Shown: positions 46,447-55,640, counted from the stretch's first letter. The stretch: 64,000 nt of DNA from Loktanella sp. S4079 (GCF_000967725.1 NZ_JXYE01000002.1:1302001-1366000); one strand, 5' to 3'. Program-made: numbers and translations. Notes: generated from the letters alone by a model not told the origin.

Positions 46447-47748
46447 TTAGCCTTGGGTCTGGGCAAAGCGCGCCAGCAGCTCGTCTGCCTCGGACTTGAT
46501 CGCAGTGAACGCGTCATCCAAAGAGGTTTCACCCGTCAGGTAGCGCTGATATTCACGGTTCATCACGTCACGAATTTGAACGTAAAAGCCCATACGGTAG
46601 CCACGTGTCCAATCGCCTGCAGGCAGTGAAAGTTGCTGAATACCAACCTCTGCTGCGGGAAAGCGATCATAGTGACCGTCTGATTTTGCCAGTTCATAGG
46701 CTGCCTCTGTGATCGGCACATAACCTGTTTCTTGGTGCCACATATATTGCACCTCAGGCGACGTCAGATAGCGAAAGAACTCAGCCGTCGCTTTGTTTTC
46801 AGCGTCAGAGTGACCTGACATCGCAAACAGGGCTGCACCACCGATAAATGTCTGTGTCGGCTCTGTGGTGATGGCCTCCCAATATGGCAGGTAGGTCGCC
46901 GAGAATGGGAATTCTGCGGTTTGTTGCAGGCCACCAAACGAACCCGAAGACCCCAGCCAGATTGCGACTTCGCCTTGCTCAAACGGTGTCGCGTTGTCAT
47001 CCCAACCGGCACCCCAGAAACCTGCGTAACCGTTGTCGATCCAGCCCTTGAACGCGGCAAAGTGGTCGCGAATTTCAGGCGCATCCATGTTGATCGTAAC
47101 TGACGCGGAATCATAGCCATTGTTGCCAGTCGCAAATGGCAAGTTGTGGCGCGAAAAGAAGTTCTCGGTGAAAATCCAAGGCATATGCGATTGGCTTAGC
47201 GGGATGTATCCAGCTTCGACCAATGCGGGGGCTGTTGTTTCTTGGAACTCTTCCCATGTCACTGGTGGCGTGACGCCTGCAGCGTTGAGAGCCTCTACGT
47301 TGTAATACATGATCGGAGAGGACGAGTTGAACGGCATGCCGATCATTTTGCCATCGCTATCGGCGTAAAAATAGCGCACGCCGGAAATGTAATCTTGGAT
47401 ATCAAATGGCACGCCATTATCCGTCAGCAGATCCTGCACAGCAACAGTCGCACCCTGTGCACCAATCACAGTGGCCGCGCCCGCATCAAATACCTGTAAT
47501 ACGTTCGGCTGCTCGCCTGCGCGGAATGCAGCGATCCCGGCGGTCAATGTTTCTTCGTAGCTGCCCTTAAATACGGGGGTAATGGTGTAATCACTTTGGC
47601 TGGCATTGAAATCAGCGGCGATCTTGTTGACCGTCTCGCCCAGGCTCCCGCCCATTGCGTGCCACCATTCGATTTCAGTTTGCGCAAACGCCGGCCCAGC
47701 CAAAACAGCAGAGACCGCACCTGCAAAAATTACGGATGTCGTTTTCAT
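46447..47748 (-). CDS. ugpB: ABC transporter substrate-binding protein, UgpB-like
   Basis: This 433-residue periplasmic binding protein has a signal peptide (residues 1-23, cleavage after AFA). EIEWWHAMGGSLGETVNKI at the mature start is the UgpB mark, and YPAWEE-like and GYVPI segments follow. It binds sn-glycerol-3-phosphate or its diesters. The ATG at 47748 begins the signal peptide. Upstream there is a loose GTTAC/GTTCAC pair spaced 11 bp, but it is too weak to call a Pho box. Confidence 0.93.
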   Translation of the reverse strand: MKTTSVIFAGAVSAVLAGPAFAQTEIEWWHAMGGSLGETVNKIAADFNASQSDYTITPVFKGSYEETLTAGIAAFRAGEQPNVLQVFDAGAATVIGAQGATVAVQDLLTDNGVPFDIQDYISGVRYFYADSDGKMIGMPFNSSSPIMYYNVEALNAAGVTPPVTWEEFQETTAPALVEAGYIPLSQSHMPWIFTENFFSRHNLPFATGNNGYDSASVTINMDAPEIRDHFAAFKGWIDNGYAGFWGAGWDDNATPFEQGEVAIWLGSSGSFGGLQQTAEFPFSATYLPYWEAITTEPTQTFIGGAALFAMSGHSDAENKATAEFFRYLTSPEVQYMWHQETGYVPITEAAYELAKSDGHYDRFPAAEVGIQQLSLPAGDWTRGYRMGFYVQIRDVMNREYQRYLTGETSLDDAFTAIKSEADELLARFAQTQG

Positions 47749-47876
47749 AATATGCTTCCCTAAACGCAAAGGGCGCATATGCCCCCTGTCTTGCAGGGGC
47801 CGGATTAGTTTCGCTGAATGTCAGTTTTGCAAAATAACCGTGAACTATTTGTAACGGACAACTATTGTGCAGCATG

Positions 47877-47904
47877 ACCTGCAGCGCCCAAAGACGCTGC
47901 AGGT
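47877..47904 (-). terminator. Strong inverted repeat after the TonB receptor gene
   Basis: A perfect 10-bp stem (47877-47886 with 47895-47904) with an 8-nt loop lies 6 nt past the receptor stop. It has no T tract on the minus strand, so it may act as a factor-dependent or attenuating structure between the receptor and ugpB. Confidence 0.55.
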
Positions 47905-47910
47905 GGTATT

Positions 47911-50004
47911 TTAGAAACGAATGGTTCCGCCAACAGTCACTTCGCGCCCGCGCCCGCCGTTATCTGATGCGTATTCGGTGTCACCGATACCAGTGTTCGC
48001 CTCGTAATATTCCTTGTCCGCGACATTGCGCACGCTCGCAAACAGTTGAACCGCGTCATTCACCTGATAGCTGCCGTAAAAATCAACCAGCGTATAAGGA
48101 TCAAGATGAAGCGAATTTTCCTCGTCGAAAATCGCGATCACACTGTCCCCGACATACCGGACCCGCGCGCCCAAGATCAGGTCAGCGTCCAGCAGCTTTA
48201 CCCCTAGATCGAGGGTGCCAAAATCATCTGGCAAACGGCCAACATCGTTCCCGATCCCCGCATAAAGCGAAAGCGGCTGGCGGGTGTCCGCCTTGGTATA
48301 GCTCAGGGATGCGAAATATAGGTCACTGTCATAGTTGACTGACAGCTCGACACCTTCGGTACGCGTCGTGTCATCAGTGTTGTACCAAATTCCACCCGCT
48401 GTTCCGTTTGGATCGAAACCATAGACGATATAGTTATCAATATCAGAGCGGAACAGATTGAACCGCGTATTCAACACATCATCCGCCGAAATCAGCCCCT
48501 GTGTCTGATAGGTAACCCCCAACTCTGTGGTGGCCGCTTCTTCGGCAGCAAGATCAAGGTTCTGCGCAGAACCACTCACCGATCCAGAAAAACTATGACC
48601 ACCGGGATAAAACATCTCGGATGCAGTCGGCGCGCGTTGCGTTAAAGCATAAGAACCATAAACCCGAAGCTGTGGCGTAACCTTATAACCCATCACGATA
48701 CTGGGCAGCAGCGCGCTGTCACTGCGCGAGTCGCGCTCATCAATACAGCGTCCGCCGTCCGCATCGCTCGGGCAGTCACCACTCCCTGCGGCGGTCGCCA
48801 GCGTCACACCTTCGACCTCATAACCATCTGCACGCAAACCAACCGCCAGATCAAAATCTGACACCGCATATTCACCGCTCAAGAACACACCATATTTCTT
48901 GAGCGTTCCACTCGCATTGGCGCCACTTTGGGCATTGCCGTCATATTCGTTTTGTTGAACTGTCGCCCCATAGCTCAACGAGAGAGGGTTCCCAAATGCG
49001 CTGAACGTGCTTGTATTGGTCAGCTTAAGCCCCATTCCGGTATCCGTTCCATCACGACCGTTAAACGAACTGCCGTTCTGTTCATCATCACCCGGAAAAT
49101 AGATATCGTCTTGCTGCAGATACGCTTCGACCTCTAGGTCCACAGCGTCCGACACGGGATTAAAGCTGTAGTTCACTTTGCCAAGAGTCTTTTCAGTCTC
49201 CCAATAATAGCCCGATGAACTATTCGCCAAGAAATCCGTCTGCCCCCAAAGCGCAACCACATCAAGATCGGAATCTGAGGACACATCAAACGTTGCTCGC
49301 GCCATCCCGCTTTGTGATTTTGCATCCGTCGCAATTTCATTGCCGCGACCATCGACATAGTCACCGTCTTCGTAACCGCTTAGCGCCACTAGCGCGGAAA
49401 AACGATCCCGTCGCATTGCCGCGGCGGCCATCGCATCAAAGGTCGAACCGTTGTTACCGCCGCTCAGCCGCAACATGCCACCTTGGTCCTGGCCATCGCG
49501 AATGACATCATCCACATCAAGCAATCGGAAATTGGCCGCACCGCTTAGAGCGCCAGTGCCATCGGCACCATTCACAGCCCCACGCGAAATATCGACGCCT
49601 GCAAGCAGGTTTGGATCTATAAACAACTGGTCGTCAAAGGACCCCGCATGACCTGACAGGTTCCGGAATGTCTGTGGCACGCCTTCGACCATCGTGTTCA
49701 CGCGACCATTGCCCTGCATGCCGCGAATATTCACCGAAATGCCCGGATTATCCGAGGGCGTCCGCGTGAACGCGCCCGGCGTCGCGCGAACAGCGTCGGC
49801 AATATCACCGCCTGACTTAAGATTAACATCATCGGCATCCAGATTAGCGCCCGCGCCCGTGACAGAGATACTCTGCCCACCGTCGATCACAATTGTCCCC
49901 AGATCAACATCTTGGGCAAAGCCCACGCCGCTTTGCATCGCAATCAACGCCCCAATAGAAACGCCCAGCTTGGCCACGAAATTTAGTGAGTTACAGGTTT
50001 TCAT
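47911..50004 (-). CDS. TonB-dependent haem/haemoglobin-type receptor
   Basis: This 697-residue outer-membrane receptor has a signal peptide (residues 1-25), then a plug domain with VDLGTIVIDGG, VNIRGMQGNGRVNTMVEGVPQ and FIDPNLLAGVDI. A 22-strand barrel ends in VTVGGTIRF, with a terminal Phe. The QRAPTASEMFYPGGHSF stretch matches the FRAP-NPNL region of haem and haemoglobin receptors, with Gln for Phe. No haem ABC genes adjoin it. GAGGGGAC precedes the chosen ATG. Iron control by Irr or RirA is likely but no operator was confirmed. Confidence 0.9.
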   Translation of the reverse strand: MKTCNSLNFVAKLGVSIGALIAMQSGVGFAQDVDLGTIVIDGGQSISVTGAGANLDADDVNLKSGGDIADAVRATPGAFTRTPSDNPGISVNIRGMQGNGRVNTMVEGVPQTFRNLSGHAGSFDDQLFIDPNLLAGVDISRGAVNGADGTGALSGAANFRLLDVDDVIRDGQDQGGMLRLSGGNNGSTFDAMAAAAMRRDRFSALVALSGYEDGDYVDGRGNEIATDAKSQSGMARATFDVSSDSDLDVVALWGQTDFLANSSSGYYWETEKTLGKVNYSFNPVSDAVDLEVEAYLQQDDIYFPGDDEQNGSSFNGRDGTDTGMGLKLTNTSTFSAFGNPLSLSYGATVQQNEYDGNAQSGANASGTLKKYGVFLSGEYAVSDFDLAVGLRADGYEVEGVTLATAAGSGDCPSDADGGRCIDERDSRSDSALLPSIVMGYKVTPQLRVYGSYALTQRAPTASEMFYPGGHSFSGSVSGSAQNLDLAAEEAATTELGVTYQTQGLISADDVLNTRFNLFRSDIDNYIVYGFDPNGTAGGIWYNTDDTTRTEGVELSVNYDSDLYFASLSYTKADTRQPLSLYAGIGNDVGRLPDDFGTLDLGVKLLDADLILGARVRYVGDSVIAIFDEENSLHLDPYTLVDFYGSYQVNDAVQLFASVRNVADKEYYEANTGIGDTEYASDNGGRGREVTVGGTIRF

Positions 50005-50089
50005 TTGTCCCCTCAAAAACAAGATTTTTGTCTGGGGAGCGGAAAGCGGCCTGGATCGTTTGAATTAAGCAGCCTCGGAACGGCATATA

Positions 50090-50113
50090 TGAATGCGCTT
50101 CTGAATGCGCTTC
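50090..50113. repeat. Perfect 12-bp tandem duplication in the TonB receptor leader
   Basis: TGAATGCGCTTC occurs twice without spacer, about 90-110 bp upstream of the receptor start. The 370-bp divergent gap (50005-50374) also holds the palindrome ACGTTAACGT at 50149-50158. No gene is seen in it. Confidence 0.8.
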
Positions 50114-50374
50114 AAATAAAATGGAATCGCGCCCAAGACTACGGCCTGACGTTAACGTAAAGATGTAAACTGTCAATATTTTCAATGACTAACGCTTACA
50201 GTGCATTCATCCCAACAACTAAACCCACAAGTGAAAACCTACCATAGCGAAATGCCGCACTGTTTTAAGGCACACTCAATCAAGCGCACGCGCCCAAAGT
50301 TTTCCTAATTCTGCACATATTCTCGGATTAGTGGCTGTTAAAGACCCGAGAACTCTGGCAAATCTTACGAATTA

Positions 50375-51004
50375 ATGACGACAGGCATCAATATGTACAA
50401 AAAGCTTCTGGGAAAAGTTCACGAAAAGATGGTGTTTAATCGGCGGATTGCAGTGCTGATTGAGCAACTCGGATCACAAATTCCAAGTAATGCCGAAATT
50501 CTTGATGTCGGGACAGGCGATGGCCAAATCGCAAAGGCAATTGGTGAGCGGCAAAACGGTACTAAAATGCGGGGCATCGACATTATGCTGCGCGAGACAA
50601 CGCACATACCTGTCGAACTATTCGATGGTCACGTCATTCCCGTCGACGACAAAGGGGTCGATGTCGTAACCTTTGTTGATGTTTTGCACCATACGGACGA
50701 CCCTAGCGAACTCATTCGTGAGGCGGGTCGCGTTTGCCGCACATCGGTCATCATCAAAGACCACCTGAGCGAAAATTGGTTTGATCACCTTACGCTGAGA
50801 CTTATGGATTGGGTCGGCAATGCACCACACGGTGTTGTTCTGCCCTACAACTATGCATCTCGCGCTGAATGGGAAAAATGGTTTGATGCAGCTGGGCTCA
50901 ATATTGAAGAGTTTAACACCAATGTGCCTCTCTATGGTTTCCCACTGAACCTCGTTTTCGGTCGCAAGCTGCACTTTATCGCGCGACTTACTCCACGGGA
51001 TTAA
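50375..51004 (+). CDS. Class I SAM-dependent methyltransferase
   Basis: This 209-residue Rossmann-fold methyltransferase has motif I ILDVGTGDGQIAKAIG near residue 42 and FVDVLHHTDDPSELIREAGRV as motif IV region. Substrate unknown; the layout resembles Ubi/COQ5-type and lipid-linked methyltransferases. The ATG at 50375 lacks a clear ribosome site, while ATG 50393 has ACAGG eight bases before it and may be the true start. The 3' end overlaps the convergent GtrA gene by 17 nt. Confidence 0.85.
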   Translation: MTTGINMYKKLLGKVHEKMVFNRRIAVLIEQLGSQIPSNAEILDVGTGDGQIAKAIGERQNGTKMRGIDIMLRETTHIPVELFDGHVIPVDDKGVDVVTFVDVLHHTDDPSELIREAGRVCRTSVIIKDHLSENWFDHLTLRLMDWVGNAPHGVVLPYNYASRAEWEKWFDAAGLNIEEFNTNVPLYGFPLNLVFGRKLHFIARLTPRD

Positions 51005-51398
51005 AGGTCACGAACCGCCCAATCAAAAAGCCGACAATTGCGTTGATCGCAACCGTGACGCCCATGATGATGGTGTCCCAGAAAATATCATAGGTCACAA
51101 AGCGCGTCGTTATGGTCGAAACCAGTGCAATTCCGAAAATTTGGGTGGCCGCGTAGATTAAGAAAGCATGCTGCCGGAGTTTCTTGGCCCTGAAGGCAAG
51201 ATGCTGCTGCGCAAGAAAAGCCGGCGGCACACAGGCAGTGAAGACCGTGACACTAGTCCAGAACGGCGGCGTATGCAAAACACTGATCAGCACCGCGGTT
51301 GTGACTGCATAAAATATGCTAAAACCGCCCCCAATCATCAAGAAGGCGACCAAGGATCTCAGTTCGGAGTTTTCTTTCGTCATATGAACGGTATGCAC
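50988..51398 (-). CDS. GtrA-family membrane protein
   Basis: This 136-residue protein has four membrane spans in the pattern of GtrA: LVAFLMIGGGFSIFYAVTTAVL, TSVTVFTACVPPAFLAQ, FLIYAATQIFGIALVST and IIMGVTVAINAIVGFLIGRFV, with F-x-F near the end. GtrA proteins move polyprenyl-linked glucose or similar carriers across the membrane. No matching GtrB is adjacent, but the methyltransferase opposite may act on the same lipid-linked sugar. ATG at 51398 or 51383. Confidence 0.85.
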   Translation of the reverse strand: MHTVHMTKENSELRSLVAFLMIGGGFSIFYAVTTAVLISVLHTPPFWTSVTVFTACVPPAFLAQQHLAFRAKKLRQHAFLIYAATQIFGIALVSTITTRFVTYDIFWDTIIMGVTVAINAIVGFLIGRFVTFNPVE

Positions 51399-51789
51399 AA
51401 TTCCTAAACCGCTGCCTAGTCAGCGCGAGCTCAATGTTCGTCACGCATTGCAAATTTAGATTCTCGAACTGCTCAGAATTTACCCATTCATTTTTGCGAT
51501 AAACGCAGCTTTCAGGCGAGTCATCATTCGCGCGGAAATTATGCAAAATCCCCGATTCTGCTAATATTATATGCGGCCAAAATGCGAGACATGAACAAAA
51601 TGTCGCGCATTTCAGTTTTTGCCTTCGTTCCCGCGCATTCCTGAGTCAATTCCTTAGACAAGAAAACGACAACCGAAGATAGAATCTTTGACTGAAAATA
51701 GATCAAAGAAAAATGCCGCAAAGCTGATATTTTTCGCGCCCAGTGCGAACAATAGCCAAACAAATCAACACCAAATAAGGCAATCGCCC
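51399..51789. other. AT-rich intergenic region, no gene seen
   Basis: This 391-bp divergent gap between gtrA and the PilJ-domain gene is visibly AT-rich. It should contain both promoters. I find no convincing hairpin, repeat or small gene, and the short open frames here are antisense shadows. Confidence 0.5.
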
Positions 51790-52680
51790 ATGAAAACAAT
51801 CCCAAAATATGCAACCTTAGCATGCATGCTGCTACTTGGGATGCAAACACCTTCAATCGCAGAACCCACAGTCAGTGCCGAAGAAGCCACCCGCAAGGTC
51901 AATATTGCGGGCCGCCAACGTATGCTGTCACAGCGCATGGCAAAGGCAGCTTGCCTGATGGCACAAGACATCAGTTTTGGCACCGCTTTCGACCAAATGA
52001 CATCGGCCTACAATCTATTCGTTGCCTCTGACGATGCTCTTCGTCACGGGAATGAAGACATGGGACTTCAGGCCGAGACATTTCCGCGTGTGCTGCGATC
52101 TTTGGGGAATATCGACGAGCACTGGCTGCGCTATCGCATCGTAATCGAGCAAAGTATTGATACAGGGATCATCAACCAAGACGAGCTCCAAACACTTGAT
52201 GATGCCAGCCTTCAGGTTTTGAAATTCATGAACATGGCCGTGTTTCAGACAGCCCGTGCCTATGCGGATGTCTCGCCTGATTTGCCGTTAGGTCAAACCA
52301 TAACCGTTGACGTTGCTGGACGTCAGCGCATGCTCACCCAACGTGCTGTCAAAGAAGTCTGCATGATGCGCATCGCAGATGATCCACAACTCTACGCTGC
52401 CCGTGTCGCAGAAACAGTCCAGTTGTTTGACCTTTCGCTGAATGCGCTGATGGTTGGCTTTGATCAGGCAGGCGTTATCCCCGCCCCAACAGAGGCGATT
52501 GCCAACCGACTTCAAGATGTCAAAGAGCTTTGGGTTCCAGTCAAAGCCATCATGGACCGCGCCGCTGCAGGCGAAGTGCTAAGCGACAGCGACATGGCAC
52601 TCTTGGCAAGTGAAACAGAACCCCTGCTCAGAACCATGAATGACGCTGTCGGTCTCTACGAAGAGATTCCTACGCAATGA
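51790..52680 (+). CDS. Periplasmic double PilJ-domain protein
   Basis: This 296-residue protein has a signal peptide (residues 1-24, ending SIAEP). Two tandem copies of the PilJ/type IV pili MCP N-terminal sensor domain follow: the first begins VNIAGRQRMLSQRMAKAACLM near residue 36, the second VDVAGRQRMLTQRAVKEVCMM near 175. In chemoreceptors and NarX-type kinases this domain senses small anions; here no signalling module is attached and the protein appears soluble in the periplasm. It is followed by a terminator and the PBP-OmpA gene. Confidence 0.82.
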   Translation: MKTIPKYATLACMLLLGMQTPSIAEPTVSAEEATRKVNIAGRQRMLSQRMAKAACLMAQDISFGTAFDQMTSAYNLFVASDDALRHGNEDMGLQAETFPRVLRSLGNIDEHWLRYRIVIEQSIDTGIINQDELQTLDDASLQVLKFMNMAVFQTARAYADVSPDLPLGQTITVDVAGRQRMLTQRAVKEVCMMRIADDPQLYAARVAETVQLFDLSLNALMVGFDQAGVIPAPTEAIANRLQDVKELWVPVKAIMDRAAAGEVLSDSDMALLASETEPLLRTMNDAVGLYEEIPTQ

Positions 52681-52683
52681 AAC

Positions 52684-52715
52684 AAAGGGGTCCGTTCGCT
52701 GCGGGCCCCTTTTTT
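52684..52715 (+). terminator. Rho-independent terminator after the PilJ-domain gene
   Basis: The 10-bp stem AAAGGGGTCC (52684-52693) with GGGCCCCTTT (52703-52712) has one G-T pair and a 9-nt loop, and runs into TTTTTT. It begins 3 nt past the stop codon. Confidence 0.9.
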
Positions 52716-52763
52716 GGCACCACTCACCCTTGCCAAAACCCCACGACACTAAGGAACGATGAA

Positions 52764-54563
52764 ATGATCATGAGAAAAAGTTGGACACTCCCAAACGCCA
52801 AAACCACCCTTCGTGCCGGCCGACTGCATCTCGCATCCATTGGACTTTTGCTGATGCCCGGCATTACTTTTGCGCAGGAACAGGTTGTTCTGCGCGTCGA
52901 CGATGAACTTGAGATTGTTGGCACAGACATTGCATTAGAGGATGGCGCATATGCTATCCAGACGGCCTTGGGTCGGCTGCTTATCGACGTCAATGATGTA
53001 GAATGTATCGGCGCGCTTTGCCCGGACTTAGACGCGCCAGAGGTCATCGAACGCCCGACCGTAACCCTGCGCGAAAAATCAGGATCAATGGAACTGACGG
53101 GCCAGCTCGTTGCGCTAGAGGATGGCGCATATGTCTTGGATACGGCCCTAGGGGAACTGCGGCTTTCGCAGGACCTGATGATTTGCGACGGCCCCGGCTG
53201 CCCGACGATTTCAGAAACGCCCAGCTTTGTTGTTCAGGCCGGAGGCGTCACGATGGAGTCCCTTTTGCCCGCCCTACTTAAGGGGTTTGCGGACACCAAA
53301 GAGGCCAAGATCAGCTTTACGACTAACGCGATCACAGGCGAACGGATCGCCCAAATTCACGCGGCCGACGAAACGCTTGTCGCCGAATTGACATTGCGCG
53401 TTGCCGACGACGATAGTGTCCTTACCCAACTTGATGAAGGGGTGTTTGACGTTGGCTTCACTCAGCGCCGGATTACACCCCAAGAGTCCGCAATCTATAC
53501 CGAAAGAGGTTTCGGAGAATTACGCGGCAGCCAGCACGAGGCCCTGCTCGCACTTGATGCTGTCACCGTATTCGTGCACCCCACCAATCAAATCCGCAAC
53601 CTCGCGCCAGAGGACATCCAGCGCATCTGGTCGGGTGAAATCACGAATTGGCAGCAGTTAGGAGGGCGCGATATGCCAATCCGCATCCACGACTATGCCA
53701 ACGCGCAAACTGCGATCGCACAAGAATTCCGCGCACGCATTCTCCCTTCAAAACTTTCGGGTAGCACACCGGTTTTTGCAACGCATGAGACCTCTGCCGG
53801 ACTGGTTGAATCTGTTGTGTCGGACCGCGCAGCCATCGGCGTCGCATCACGTGCTACGGCTCTTGCGGGTGGCGGTCGTCTGATCTCTTTGATCCGGTCG
53901 TGTGGCTTGCTGGCCGCCCCATCGAATTTTGGCGTCAAAATTGGCGACTACCCTGCGGGGCGTTCGATTTACGCCTACACCCGTCCCGATGCGCTGCATC
54001 CTGTCGCCAAAGAGTTTGTCGAATGGTCCAAGAGCTCTGCTGCACAAGAGATCATCGGCGATGCAGGCTTTGCTAACGCGGATCTCGAAAAGACCGGGAT
54101 CGAAAATATGGGCATGATGCTCGTGCATACTGCGGCGGTGGAACCCGATTTCGACGGCAATCAATTCTCGACCTTGATGCGGGAACTCCGCGGCGCTGAC
54201 CGCCTTTCCATCGCATTCCGGTTCCGTTCAGGGTCAAGCATCTTGGATCCAGAATCCATCGACAACCTTGGTGAGCTTGCGAAACGGATCGAAGCAAACG
54301 AATTTGAGGGACAAGAAATACTGCTCGTTGGATTTGCGGATAGCGTTGGGGATTCAAACCTGAATACGATCCTTGCCGAAGCGCGCTCGCAAGCGGTTCT
54401 GGAAATCCTGGAACGCGAACTACCGCGTCAAACGCTCGTCGATAACGACATCACGCCGCTTAGCTTTGGCGAACAATTGCCAATGGCCTGTAACGACGTC
54501 GCCGAAGGACGCGACCTCAATCGCCGGGTCGAGGTGTGGACGCGCCTAGCCTCAGCCAACTGA
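52764..54563 (+). CDS. Phosphate-binding-protein-like/OmpA fusion
   Basis: This 599-residue secreted protein has an N-terminal hydrophobic export signal ending about residue 38 (GITFA). Two short repeats then follow, each with LEDGAYxxxTALG and a Cys-x4-Cys (about 45-85 and 105-150). A PstS-type periplasmic binding domain (about 165-420) carries PTNQIRNLAPEDIQRIWSGE. The C-terminal OmpA peptidoglycan-binding domain (about 470-599) has FADSVGDSN and LNRRVEVW. The 628-codon frame from 52677 overlaps the terminator; AAGGAA supports ATG 52764. Role unknown; the binding domain would be held at the cell wall. Confidence 0.82.
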   Translation: MIMRKSWTLPNAKTTLRAGRLHLASIGLLLMPGITFAQEQVVLRVDDELEIVGTDIALEDGAYAIQTALGRLLIDVNDVECIGALCPDLDAPEVIERPTVTLREKSGSMELTGQLVALEDGAYVLDTALGELRLSQDLMICDGPGCPTISETPSFVVQAGGVTMESLLPALLKGFADTKEAKISFTTNAITGERIAQIHAADETLVAELTLRVADDDSVLTQLDEGVFDVGFTQRRITPQESAIYTERGFGELRGSQHEALLALDAVTVFVHPTNQIRNLAPEDIQRIWSGEITNWQQLGGRDMPIRIHDYANAQTAIAQEFRARILPSKLSGSTPVFATHETSAGLVESVVSDRAAIGVASRATALAGGGRLISLIRSCGLLAAPSNFGVKIGDYPAGRSIYAYTRPDALHPVAKEFVEWSKSSAAQEIIGDAGFANADLEKTGIENMGMMLVHTAAVEPDFDGNQFSTLMRELRGADRLSIAFRFRSGSSILDPESIDNLGELAKRIEANEFEGQEILLVGFADSVGDSNLNTILAEARSQAVLEILERELPRQTLVDNDITPLSFGEQLPMACNDVAEGRDLNRRVEVWTRLASAN

Positions 54564-54574
54564 TACTCATCAAC

Positions 54575-54596
54575 TGGGGCGCCACCAAGCGCCCCA
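54575..54596 (+). terminator. Hairpin after the PBP-OmpA gene
   Basis: An 8-bp stem (54575-54582 with 54589-54596) and 6-nt loop lie 12 nt past the stop. No T run follows. The sequence 54597-54904 holds no sure gene. Confidence 0.5.
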
Positions 54597-54904
54597 AACA
54601 CTTAGCGAGATTGCTAATATATGAAAACAACAGTTTCAAATAAAATCCAACCTTGATGTTAGACAGCGAAAGATCGCTGCGAACAGGATAACCCTGGCCG
54701 CATCTCAAAAGCGGGCGATCAAGATGTACGGGTCACTTTATACGCCGCCGCAAATGTTCTGCTCATGCGTATGATGGCTAGAGTTCAGATCAAGTTATAG
54801 GGAATGCGATTGATGCCAACAGCCGATCGTGACACGGATGGTGGACGCGGAGACATTGGAAAAGATGGGGGCGCAGAAGGCCTTACCGGAGAAAGGTGCG
54901 TAGA

Positions 54905-55543
54905 ATGGTTTGGGCAGTTCATGAGGCGAGTGGCTTTGGTAAATTCTTTCTCAACGGCGATTTCGTAGGATGGAAGGAGGGTCTTCAAAAGCATTGGGAC
55001 GAGATCGGCGCGGATGATGACGCACGGAACACATTCTCGGTAGCTCGGAAATTTACAGAGGATTTCGGACCTCTCGAAGACGTCGAAATGGTTAAGCAGT
55101 TTGAGACCAAAAAGAACGTAAAAGAAATAGCAGCCCTAGCCGAAATCACGAACAAGCTCCTTATTGCCCACCAAAGTCTGAAAGAGATTATCGAAGAGGC
55201 GGAGCCGGGCATACATCAGTTTTGGCCGATGGAGATCGTGATGCCTCGCGAAAAAATTTATCCGGAAAGCTACTTTGGAATGCGCATTGGGCAATTTCTT
55301 GACAGTTTTCAGCCGGATGAAAGCGACGAAGCTTCGTTTCATGACAGCCCTTTGTATTTTGGTAGTGATACAAAAAAAGCAACTGCGGGTTTGGCAATGT
55401 CGCCAAGTATCATAGGTGATGCGCAGATCTGGCGCGAAAAACGCATACGTCGCCCAAACATTTTCATTTCTGACGCGCTTCAGCAGAGAATTCTGGATGC
55501 TGGTCTTCAGCTTCCAAAGCATTATCAGACAATGGTCGTTTAA
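54905..55543 (+). CDS. DUF1629/Imm43-like immunity protein, orphan
   Basis: This 212-residue cytosolic protein has the outline of the DUF1629 (MXAN_0049-type, Imm43) immunity family. It ends with a W-R-x-x-x-I-x-R-P-NIFISDALQQRILDAGLQL segment, matching the family's conserved IVSD-x-L-K-x-x-L-E-x-x-G-L motif. Members protect against nuclease-type polymorphic toxins. No toxin gene is intact here; an arginine/glycine-rich coding fragment just upstream (54804-54904) could be the end of one. AAAGG supports ATG 54905. Next to tRNA-Arg, it may be part of a decayed island. Confidence 0.6.
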   Translation: MVWAVHEASGFGKFFLNGDFVGWKEGLQKHWDEIGADDDARNTFSVARKFTEDFGPLEDVEMVKQFETKKNVKEIAALAEITNKLLIAHQSLKEIIEEAEPGIHQFWPMEIVMPREKIYPESYFGMRIGQFLDSFQPDESDEASFHDSPLYFGSDTKKATAGLAMSPSIIGDAQIWREKRIRRPNIFISDALQQRILDAGLQLPKHYQTMVV

Positions 55544-55562
55544 TCATTGGCAAAAACAAGCA

Positions 55563-55640
55563 TGGCGAGCCGTGGAGGACTCGAACCCCCGACCTGAGAA
55601 TTAGAAGTTCCCTGCTCTAATCCAGCTGAGCTAACGGCCC
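55563..55640 (-). tRNA. tRNA-Arg (TCT)
   Basis: On the minus strand the full cloverleaf is seen. The acceptor stem is GGGCCGT with ACGGCTC (one G-T pair), the D arm GCTCAGCTGGATTAGAGC, and the anticodon loop CTTCTAA gives TCT. The T arm GGGGGTTCGAGTCC is complete and CCA is encoded. The tRNA reads AGA codons. Confidence 0.96.

Noticed and set aside
47800-47876. Pho box upstream of ugpB
   Set aside because: Only a GTTAC/GTTCAC pair at 11-bp spacing is seen; it is too far from the CTGTCAT repeats of alphaproteobacterial PhoB sites.
52677-52763. Longer start for the PBP-OmpA protein
   Set aside because: Would place the start inside the previous gene's stop and read through a strong terminator; the internal ATG has AAGGAA at proper spacing and begins the export signal.
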